A stretch of 64,000 nucleotides of DNA from Dryas octopetala. Its lineage: Eukaryota > Streptophyta > Magnoliopsida > Rosales > Rosaceae. The position numbers and the translations under genes were made by a program. The notes under the pieces were generated by a model. It had not been told where the DNA came from. It saw only the letters and a program-made list of their open reading frames with translations, and did no database searches. Where the stretch lies: assembly GCA_963921425.1 (NCBI GenBank), contig OY992836.1, positions 5,285,825 to 5,349,824 on the forward strand, written 5' to 3'. Below, one piece after another: positions 34,840 to 45,125 of this stretch (the first letter of the stretch is position 1; the number at the start of each line of letters is the position of its first letter).

Positions 34840-36687
34840 TATATATATATATATATGTGCTTCAAGTATAAGTTGCTTTGGAATCAAATGTGATTGGAAA
34901 ACTAAAAATATTTAGCCAATAATTAAATCTGCATGAGTGCTTCCTTTGCTACCTTCGTGGTTGGGAAACTCAATCCATCTTAATTAGGTATAAGGATTAC
35001 TGTTCGTGTGAGTGTTTGTATTCTCTGTCTTTGTTAAATGCTCAATCCAGAGTCATGATGAAGGAAAACAGAAACGGGGTCTTTAATGAATTTTGTTTTG
35101 TTTTTGACAAGTTCAAGATTCCTAGCTAGTATAGTCACTACAAGAAATATGGGTATTTGCAAACACGGGGTTGCTCCCTATTGAGAAGAAAAGGATAACA
35201 GAATTAGGTTTTATTAATAAAATGCTATAAATGTTAACATTTACAGCATCTACAAAATAAACGCTAACTAGTCATACGCTAATACTCATAGTACTGACAA
35301 TTAAAATGTGTCAAATTCAAGCCTTGGTACAACTAAAATGTATCAACCCACTTGTTGGTACAATTGAAATGTTCAATTAACCGTATTTGTACAATTAATT
35401 TAAATGTACAAATTCACCACGTATTGGTACAATTAAAATATGTCAAATCCACACATTGGTACAACTAAAATATACCGACCTACAATAACTTTAGACTTTC
35501 CAAATTTGTTTACCAAGTTTCTATATTAAATAATAGAATGTTTCACAGGTCAGTCCAATTTTCTCTTATTTTTTAGACTAATACCTTAATACTTTTTTAT
35601 TTTTGACTGAGGTCCAAAAATATTGTCTAAATGTTTTTAATTTAAAAAATGTCTAATATTATCTTAAAATTAATGATATTTAAATTTTAATATTATCCTA
35701 GTTTTATATTATCGTAATATTATAATATTATATTATATATCCTAATATTATCATATTATCCTAAAATTAATTGTGGGATTTAAATTATATAAATCTAATA
35801 AAAATGCATCAGCTCACAAAATATTAAATAATCAAACAAGGAAACAAATACTTTAAGGGTACATTTCAATTGTGCCAATTGATTGATGGTTTGTCGGCGT
35901 TTATGTTATAGTTTAGCTCTATGATTTTTGTTTAAAAAGTCTATTTTTTGAACCTTAACCAAAAAAATTGAATTTAAGTACAGATCTAAATTTCTGTATG
36001 ATTTTAGTTTGAATGACTCTCCAAAATTGGATGTAATTCTAATTAACTGTAAATAATATTCAATATCGATCATGCATGCATGTCAATAATTTGGTTGTTA
36101 AAAAGATAAATGTGGCAAAATTAAATATATGAAAATGGTCATATCATTTGATAAATAAAATTTGGTGAGCACTATTAACGAGTATAGACTACTGGCCGGT
36201 CACGAACATACCACTAGTTTAGTGATATTTCACTACAATTTGTAGGGAAAAGTTATTTTCAAGTTCGAATCCCCTACTCTAATTAAAAAAAATATAATAT
36301 AAAATAAAGCAACACCGAAATCACAATACCACACTAGTGATATGGGTGTGCAAATTAATCATGTGACCCATAAGATGGGTAAAAAAAATTGGGGATAAGT
36401 AGTGGGTGTTAATTTACATCTTGAAATTTTTGAAAAATTAGAAAATGAAATTAATTACACATAAACTTCCTTAAAGTTTTCGGAAAAGATTTGATTAATC
36501 TAAAAGGTTTCCAATTCGGGAAGGGATAATTATTAAAGGGAGCTAGGGTGATTTTAGTTTTAGGCAGTGGCTAGGTTTTACAAGGTTAGCGTTGTAATAT
36601 TGTTATTATTGTTATTTTTTACCACAGAGTTGTAATATTGTTTAGTTCCTTGAGAAACAAGCTATGTAGCAATTAAGCCTAAGGACT
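34840..36687. other. Intergenic; possible CACTA end and SINE-like trace
   Basis: AT-rich. CACTACAAGAAATATGGG at 35136 looks like a CACTA-transposon terminus, but no partner end was found. At about 36205-36275 a TAGTTTAGTGATATTTCAC ... AAGTTCGAATCCCC pair resembles A and B boxes of a tRNA-derived SINE. Both are weak. No coding similarity. Confidence 0.35.
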
Positions 36688-37753
36688 TGTTTGTGGGAAA
36701 ATCCACATCTATCCGAACAGCCAATCACGGCTCGACACGTGGTTAGTCAAAACCAACCTCGGTGTTGTTGACTCTCAGTGGTCAAACTTTGACCTCCACA
36801 TCATCGTTGACCAGCACTTCCTCTGCTAGCTCAGACCGGATCTCCATGCCGGGCCCACCACCCCTGGTCCGAGCCGAACCTATGATCTTCCAGGGGATTG
36901 AGTGTCCGTCTTTCCACGGTCATCCCGGCTTGGCTCGGCGCAGGGGATGGTCTCTTTTCGAGTTCTGGCGTCGGCCAGTTAGGGCTCGGAAAGACCTCAG
37001 TTTACTGGATCAGCTCGGTCTGGAACCCCATGTCCGATCCGACCACACATAGACTTCATGTCAACGCATAAGAATATGTGCTTGTATCGGCTCGGCTCGG
37101 CTCTCCGCCGCCATTCCCGGGAAGATAACGCTGGGACGAACCGCCACACTTAAATGCACCTGACATAAATCTTCTGACAGAGGGAATGTCAGGCCTGCAT
37201 TCATGACTACTGGGGCAGTTTGCCTGAACCTTCCAACCTTGCACTTAATAGGGCATTCAATGCAGCATTGAATGCTGAGGAAGCAAGCAGCTGAACATGC
37301 AACTAGGTCTGGCCAGATACGTGGGTCTCTGGCAACCATTCGTTCACATGCAGGTAACTTAATCATTAAGTCTTCCTTTGCCTATATAAAAGGATCATGT
37401 ATGCACAAAATGAGATCTAGCAATCTATGCATCTACCCACAAACACTTACACAAAATTTCCACTCACCAAAGAGCTTACCCAACTTGCTGAGAATAACCC
37501 AGAACATTTACCTTGTTCTTCCTATTCTCCCAAGTTCATCCTCTGTTCTTCCTCATCCACAATCAAACACCATCACTGATTTCATCATCGGAGTGTGTTT
37601 GGCTGGTACCACACCGGTCCATCTCCTTTGATCTTTTTTTCTTTTGCAGGAAGATCTCAACCAACATCCACTTCATCATCCAGCAAAGCACCTGATCAGC
37701 CTGATCAGCTATTCTGAGTTGTTGCATCTACCTTACGAGAATTTGCATCAACA
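36688..37753 (+). repeat. 5' LTR of the Tat-type element
   Basis: Starts TGTTTGTGGGAAAATCC, ends TTTGCATCAACA. A TATATAAA box at 37383-37390 marks the likely promoter, so R should begin about 30 bp later. A conserved GGCTGGTACCACACCGGTCC block lies at 37600-37619. Compared with the 3' LTR I see about 11 substitutions and one 3-bp indel (GTTGTTGAC against GTTGAC). Confidence 0.95.
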
Positions 37754-37755
37754 GA

Positions 37756-37773
37756 TTGGCGCCGTCTGTGGGA
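37756..37773 (+). other. Primer-binding site of the Tat-type element
   Basis: TTGGCGCCGTCTGTGGGA starts two bases after the 5' LTR. TGGCGCCG is the usual start of primer sites complementary to a tRNA 3' end in Tat/Athila-type plant elements (tRNA-Asp is the closest I can suggest from the first nine bases). The exact tRNA is not certain. Confidence 0.7.
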
Positions 37774-37836
37774 AGCTGACTTCAGCCGTTGTGTTCATCA
37801 CCACAAGTGCTAAGCTCTTCCTTCACACAAGTCATC

Positions 37837-40800
37837 ATGGCTACCGTCTATCGGGACACCAGCTCTTCTTCGGGGGCGTCTCAGAATGATGAACAACATC
37901 AACCTGAGACACCTGAGAAGAGGAGGGGAGCACAACTCCCCAGGACATCTAAGTCCAAGGGTCCCTCAAAAATCCGAGCTGCTCACAAGCTCCTTAAGGA
38001 GAGCCAGCGACATCTAGCCGCTGAAAATGCACTCCTGAAGCAGAATAATGAGCTGCTTGCAAAACAGGCCGAGCTGGCCGGGGAACTTGCGCGCCACCGT
38101 GCTCAGCTTGAGAATAGTGGGGGATCGGGTTTCCGATCGCGCCGGACCCGAACCGAGCAGGAGGTCCTTTCACCGTCTCCTTCTCGGCAGAGTACTCCTG
38201 CCGAGCCGAACGGCCAGACCGATCGGCAGGAAATGGATCACATCTTCCCGGGCTTCGAGGACATGCCCCCGGTCGAACAGGCCGAGTGCCTGAACGCCCA
38301 CCGTCTTCTTCAGCAAAAACAGGCGGTTTTCGGGAAACGTGTCCCCAGGAATTCAGGCGGAGACCGTGCCGACCTGAATACAAACCGGCGACCCCCGGCC
38401 CAATCCAGGTTGGGGGCCAACAGTCCAGCCGATTCGGCCGAAACCAGGGTCCTGATTGGGGATAGGCTCGGCCCCATCACCGGCCAGGATCCTTCCCCAT
38501 CAGGGGCTCACTCAGGGAGACGATCGGTGAGCGACCGACTGGGATCGACTATGATCATGTCGGATCGACGACCGGTGAGCGAGAGGATCACTTGCCAACC
38601 GGTGAGTGAGAGACTCGGTAACCAGGCCGAACGCTCAGGGGAAAATGCGGCCGAGCCGACCCCGCCCGACGTGAAAAATCTTGTCCGGACTTTGGTCCAG
38701 GACCAAATCCGGAGCGTCCACGATCGGCTCGGCCACGTCGAGGTTTCCAGGGGGTACACCGGTAGAGCCGACCACGGAGAGGAACTCCCCCTCCCGTACA
38801 CCAGCAGAATCATGGATGCTGAGGTCTCCCGCGACACCAAGCCCCCCAAGATGGATCAGTACGATGGGGCCAAGGATCCGTACGACCATCTTGACAGCTT
38901 CAGATACGCCATGGAGGCCCGCCAGGCGTCTGAAGCCACGAAGTGCAGAATCTTCCCTTCGACCTTGAAGGGCTCGGCTCGGGGATGGTTCTGAACTCTC
39001 CAACCGAACTCCATCGACTCCTTCTCCGACCTCCGGAGGGCCTTCCTGGCGAGATATCGGGTTGTATCCGAACGACTCTACAACTTGAACGATATGTCGC
39101 TCATTAAGCAGCAGGAAGGGGAGAGCCTCAAGGCCTATCTGATCCGCTTCAACATCGAATATACGAAGTGCGACGATTGCGACGATAGGTCAGCTAAGAA
39201 CGCCCTCATGCAAGGTCTGCACGCCGGGGGACTCCGCTCCCACCTAATGAGGAATCCTCCCTCCACTTACGATGAGCTCTCTGCCGAAGCCACTAAGTGG
39301 GCGCGGGCTGAGGAGTGGGATGCTCAAGTGGAGGCCCTGAATCCCAGGCCAACCTCGACCAAGAGGAAGGAGGGAGAGGTTGCAAGTCCCAAACCCCAGG
39401 TCCAATCCAAGAAGACCAGGACCGAGGAGCCACGCCAACTTCTGGGCAAGGGGCCCAAGTTCATCCAGTACACGGAGTACACTCCCCTCAATGCCGGTCT
39501 GGAGGCGATCTTCTCCAAGATCAAGGACCAACTCCCAGCTGCCAGGGAGATCAAGGGACCACCCCCGGACAAAATCAGGGAGGGCGTCTTCTGCAAATAC
39601 CACTCCAATCACGGCCACGTCACGGGTGATTGCTACGCTCTCCGCGACGGGATTGAGACTCTTGCCCGGGCGGGTAAGATCAATCAATTCCTGGCCGGTG
39701 GGCCTAGGGTACCCAAGGCCGCGTCGAAGAAGCCCACCAACACCATCGAGGTCCAGGATGCTGCCATCAGATCGATCGGCGGGGGACCAACCTTCGTGGG
39801 AAGCTCTAACCGATCCCAGAAGGAGTATGTCAGACAGGCGGCTCAAGCTCACGAGTCCCTGTCGATCCAAGCGGGTCAGCCCAGCACTTCCAAAAGACAA
39901 CGGAAAGACTGGGCACCGGTCACCTTCGAGCCTAACCAAGCAAATGAGATCATCTTCCCCCACTATGATCCGGTCGTCATAGTGGCTGAGGTGGCCGGAA
40001 CTACCATTGCACGCTCCTTCGTCGATGGAGGGAGCTCAGTCAACATCCTCTACCACTCTGCGTTCGCGCAGATGGGAATCGGCGAGGATAAGCTGGAGAC
40101 CGATACACCTGCCTTGGTCGGATTCGGGGGAGAAGTGGTTCAGCCCCTCGGACACATTTACCTTCCCCTTTCGCTCGAGAAGGGACCGATCAAGAAGACC
40201 TGCATGACGTACTTCATCGTCGTCAAGCGGCCGTCAGCCTACAACATCATCCTGGGCAGACCGGCTCTGGTCGACCTTGACTGCATCGTCCATTATGCCA
40301 ACCTCCTCATCAAGTGTCCGGTGGGCGACGACTGCATTGTCATCCAGGGGGATCAGTGCTCGGCTCGGTCTTGCTACGCCGCTTCGATCAAGCAGAAGGG
40401 TCAACTGCCGAACTCACAGGAACTTGACTCCATCGCTGATTCAGGCAGATGGCCGAGGGCGGAAACATTCGACTTCACTTCCGAGCCGAACCCAGATTCT
40501 CGGCCCCTTCCCGCCGAGGCTTGGGAGGAAGTGCCGATCTCGGTCGAGACACCGGATCGGCTCGTCCGAGTAGGGACTCAGATCAGCCCCGAGCAACGTT
40601 CTGCCATAGTCGACTTCCTCCGTGCCAATGCGGAAATGTTCGCCTGGTCTTACGATGACATGTCAGGCATATCGTCTGACGTGATCACCCACAGGCTGAA
40701 CACCGGCCCGGGATGCAAACCGGTCCGTCAGAAGAGGAGGTCATACGATCCGGTCCGATACGCCGCCATGGCTGAGGAGGTAACCAAGTTGCAAAACAAC

Positions 40801-43776
40801 GGGTTCATCCGGGAGGTCAATTATCCCGACTGGCTTGCCAACGTGGTCATGGTGAAAAAGAACAACGGGAAGTGGAGGATGTGCGTGGACTTCACCGATC
40901 TGAACAGGGCTTGTCCCAAGGATAGCTTTCCCTTGCCCAGAATAGATCAGCTCGTCGATGCGACAGCAGGGCATTAGCTCCTCAGCTTCATGGACGCTTA
41001 TTCTGGATATAACCAGATCCTCATGCACAAGTCCGACCAGGAGGGCACATCTTTCATAACGGACCGCGGCATGTACTGCTACAAGGTCATGCCCTTCGGA
41101 CTCAAAAACGCCGGAGCCACCTACCAAAGGCTGGTCAACCACATGTTCAGATCTTCCATCGGCAAAACCGTAGAGGTTTACGTGGATGACATGCTGGTCA
41201 AAAGCATCAAGGCGGACGATCACGTCAGGGACCTCTCAGACATGTTCGGAGTCCTGAAAGAGTATCAGATGCGGCTGAACCCGGCCAAATGTGTCTTTGG
41301 GGTTCGATCAGGAAAGTTCCTTGGCTACCTGGTCAGCCAACGGGGGATCGAGGCCAATCCAGAGAAGATCCAGGCTTTGATCGACATGAAGTCCCCAAGG
41401 ACACGCAAGGAAATCCAGAGTCTGACTGGAAGAGTTGCCGCCCTGAACCGGTTCATCTCGAGATCCACCGACCGGTGCCTCCCTTTCTTCAAAGCCTTAA
41501 GGGGAGCAGGGAAGAACATAGAATAGACCCCCCAATGCGAGCAGGCCTTTCAAGATCTGAAAAGGCACATGGGGGAACCTCCCATCTTATCCAAACCAGA
41601 GGAAGGTGAAGAACTTTTTCTCTACCTCTCTGTCTCTGACTCGGCTCTCAGCTCAGTTCTAGTGAGAGAGGTCGGTGGTGTACAACACCCCGTCTTCTAT
41701 ACGAGCCGAGCCCTCGCCGATGCCGAGACCAGATATCCAAGGTTCGAGAAGATGGCTCTCGCCCTGGTCAGCTCGGCTCGGAAATTGAGACCCTACTTCC
41801 AGGCTCATTCAATCGTTGTCTTGACAGATCAGCCGCTCAGACAAATCCTGGCAAAACCCGAGACTTCGGGTCGGCTCATCAAGTGGTCAGTCGAGCTTGG
41901 CGAGTTTGACATCATCTACCGTCCCAGGACGGCAATCAAGGGTCAGGCTATGTCGGACTTCATCTGTGAGTCGACCACCTCTACGGAGGACCCACCGCGC
42001 ACCGACGCTATGCCGACGGCGTCCGATCCGAACACAATCAACGAACGCGGCCAGGTTGATCTCCTCACCTGGACCCTCTATGTGGACGGATCTTCCAACG
42101 CCATGGGAAGCGGAGCCGGGCTTGTTCTGATCTCCCCAGAACAAGTTGTGATGGAGTATGCTCTTCGCTTCAAATTTCAAGCATCCAACAATGAAGCAGA
42201 GTATGAGGCACTCATCGCCGGGCTCAGATTGGCAAAGGAGCTCAGCGCGACCAAACTGAACATCTTCAGCGACTCCCAACTAATCATCAATCAGATATTG
42301 GGAGAGTATGAGACTCGGGAGCCCAGCATGACTGCCTATCTCGAGAAGACCCGTTTGCTGCTCGGGAACTTCCACGAATACAAAATATCCCGAATCCCGA
42401 GGGCAGAAAACTGCAGGGCCGACGCCCTGGCGCGCCTGGCTTCGGCCACGGATACTGGGTCCGCCAGGCACGTTCCAGTTGAAATCCTGGACAGACCTAG
42501 CACCGCCGAAAACGAAGTCACTGTCATGCAGACCGAGGCCGAGCCGAACTGGATGACGCCGATCATTACCTACTTGGTCTCCGGGATCCTCCCCCCGGAG
42601 AGGGACAAGGCACGTCTCATCAAAACGAGGTCGGCTCGGTTTAGCATGATCGATGGTCAGCTCTACAAGAGGAGTTTCTCCCTGCCTTACTTGCGGTGTG
42701 TCACTCCCCAAGAAGGCCAGGATGTGCTGAGAGAAATCCACGAGGGGATATGCGGCAACCACTCTGGAGGAAGAGCCCTAGCCTACAAGACGATCAGACA
42801 GGGTTACTTCTGGCCAACGCTGAACAAGGACGCAGATCATCTGTCCCGCGCTTGTATCAAATGCCAGCAGTTCGCCGCAGTCCCTCATCAACCTCCCCAG
42901 TTGCTGACCTCCATATCCAGTCCCTGGCCGTTCGCGCAGTGGGGACTCGATCTAATCGGCCCTATGCCGAAGGCAAAAGGGCAGGTCACCATGGCGGTAG
43001 TAGCAGTCGACTACTTCACCAAGTGGGCCGAGGCCGAACCCCTAGCCACAACCACAGCCGAACGGATGGAGACCTTCGTCTAGAAGAACATCATATGCCG
43101 GTTCGGCATGCCGCACACCATCATTGCGGACAATGGCAAACAGTTCGACTGCAAGAAGTTCAGGAGTTTTTGTTCACGTCTGAACATCAACTTGCGCTTC
43201 ACCGCGCCTTACCATCCGCAGTCGAACGGACAGGTCGAGGCCATCAACAAGATCATCAAGAAAACCCTCAAGACTAAACTGGATAATGCCAAGGGGAATT
43301 GGCCTGAACTCTTGCCAGAGGTGCTTTGGTCTTACCGAACTTCCTATCGCAACTCGACGAAGGAAACACCCTATGCATTGGCGTTCGGAACCGACGCTGT
43401 CGTCCCGGTCGAAATGGGGACTCCTTCATTCCGGACCGGCACGTACAATTCCGAGACCAATGACACCGGACTTCGGCTCGGCCTGGACATAATCGAGGAG
43501 AGGCGAACCGACGCCAATCTCTACCGAGCCGCTTACCAACAGAGGGTAGCCAAATACTACAATCAAAGGGTCAGACCCAGGAGCTTCGGATTGGGCAGCC
43601 TCGTCATGAAAAAGAATCCCCTCGCTGTCAAGGAGAGCTCATTCGATCCGAACTGGACCGGACCATACAGAATCACAGGCATAGTCAAGCCTGGCACTTA
43701 CAACTTGGCCACTCTGGCTGGGAAGCCTCTCAAGCATAGCTGGAACGCTGAACACTTGAAGACTTATTACCAGTAA
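37837..43776 (+). pseudogene. gag-pol polyprotein of the Tat-type element, one frame with four nonsense codons
   Basis: One frame of 1,980 codons from ATG 37837 to TAA 43776 is interrupted only at 38992 (TGA, codon 386), 40975 (TAG, 1047), 41524 (TAG, 1230) and 43081 (TAG, 1749). No frameshift is needed. Domain order: N-terminal coiled coil (about residues 50-90, LLKESQRHLAAENALLKQNN); retrotransposon gag domain about 340-470; zinc knuckle CKYHSNHGHVTGDC near 587; protease DGGSS near 730; reverse transcriptase from about 990 with YVDD at 1115; RT-linked RNase H; a second RNase H (TLYVDGSSNAMGSGAG, about 1413) with NNEAEYEAL and FSDSQLI; integrase HHCC zinc finger near 1635-1670; DDE region with LDLIGP, ADNGKQFD and NGQVEAINK. 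Translation cannot pass codon 386 without readthrough, so replication would need a helper copy. Confidence 0.92.
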
Positions 43777-43952
43777 AATGTAGTTAGGATCGAGGACTGT
43801 CCGACATAACACCCATTCCGATCAATGAAGAGATGAACACATTTTGACTCATTTCTTCTTATTTTTCGAAACAAACACTGGGGACTCTACTCCTATACAC
43901 TTTCAACAAAGAGGAAAGATCTAAGTGTTTCCTTCGAAAAAATAGTCAACCT

Positions 43953-44384
43953 ATGTGCCGAGCCGAAGTGCCATTTTCGGCCCGACGCTCGGTACATTAC
44001 AGACTCATCAGGTCTATAAACTCATGTGTCGAGCGGGCGCGCCATTTCCGGCCCGATGCTCGGCATATTACAGACTCATCAGGTCTATAAACTCATGTGT
44101 CGAGCGGGCGCGCCATTTCCGGCCCGATGCTCGGCATATTACAGACTCATCAGGTCTATAAACTCATGTGTCGAGCGGACGCGCCATTTCCGGCCCGATG
44201 CTCGGCATATTACAGACTCATCAGGTCTATAAACTCATGTGTCGAGCGGGCGCGCCATTTCCGGCCCGATGCTCGGCATATTACAGACTCATCAGGTCTA
44301 TAAACTCCCGCGCCGAGCTGGCGCACCACTTTCGGCCCAATGCTCGGCATGGTACAGACTTATCAGGTCTATAAAAATCCCTGT
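43953..44384 (+). repeat. 71-bp tandem repeat, about six units, between pol and the antisense gene
   Basis: The unit contains GCGCGCCATTTCCGGCCCGA, GCTCGGCATATTACAGACTC and ATCAGGTCTATAAACTCATG. The four central units are almost identical; the first and last are diverged. As 71 is not a multiple of 3, the same peptide appears in each of the three frames in turn, so short open frames here are not evidence of a gene. Arrays at this place are known in Tat/Ogre-type elements. Confidence 0.9.
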
Positions 44385-45125
44385 CCGAGCCGAAGCGACT
44401 TCCTACAGTCCTAACGTTCAACATGATATTTCTAAAAGAAAAATATACATTCCAACCAAAACTTTCATCGTGCATGCCGAGCCGATCTGAAAGTAGGGTC
44501 CAATGGGTATGCCGCGCCCATCTCGGATCACTAGGGTTTTTAAATTTTTACTTATCTTGGTTATGCTTATCAAGCTGATCCTAAGACAAGTTCTAATTTA
44601 TCATTACCATTCATTCTCATTGCGATCGGCATGCCGGGCCGATCTCAATATGACTTTATTATGTTTTTCACTTCTATCATTTTCTTATCCATGTGTTGTT
44701 AGTTATGTCTTTAGCTTAATTTCCGAGCTGAACTGACAGCAACTTGTATCATAAAAAGAAATTACTGATAAATTAACAAACATAAAATCCAAACAACATA
44801 TTGTTCAAAAACCAAATTAAACCCGAGCCACACATCGGCTCGGGGAGAAAAATAAAAACATAACATGACAATTAAACAAAATAAGCCATCATGCAGATCG
44901 CTCGGCAGGGCCCTCCTGGATCGGGTCAGTTGACTCCTCGGGCGTCTCCTCGCCGAGCTGCACCACCTCAACCCCGCCGATCTGCATCTCAGCATTGGGA
45001 TCGGATTCAGGGACTGGGGGGATCGGGGTCGGCTCGCAATCAGGCAGCGGAGGATCCTCCGGAGTCGGCTCGGATTCGGTGGGGACTTGGCGATCAGGAG
45101 GAGGAAGCTCATCCTGCTGACTCCC
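44385..45125. other. Untranslated region between the tandem array and the antisense gene
   Basis: Non-coding, GC-moderate, containing scattered CCGAGCCGA words. It holds the 3' side of the antisense gene (downstream of its stop at 45126). Antisense open frames out of phase with exon 3 run through 44762-45364 and are probably shadows. Confidence 0.45.

Noticed and set aside
35136-35153. CACTACAAGAAATATGGG as the end of a complete CACTA element
   Set aside because: Looks like a terminus, but no opposite end or subterminal array was found, so it is mentioned only in the spacer entry.
36205-36275. tRNA gene
   Set aside because: Only A- and B-box-like words are present. No cloverleaf can be drawn, so at most a SINE trace.
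37598-37650. Possible mini-intron in the LTR (GTACCACACC ... TTTTGCAG)
   Set aside because: About 44 bp, too short for a plant intron. The CT-rich run ending in GCAG is noted only as part of the conserved LTR block.
39244-39963. 239-codon antisense open frame opposite gag
   Set aside because: Shadow of the GC-rich gag frame. Unlike the antisense gene at 45126-47205 it has no splice structure, promoter or recognisable domain.
43955-44374. Series of 68-codon ORFs with identical peptides
   Set aside because: Artefact of the 71-bp tandem array being read in each frame in turn.
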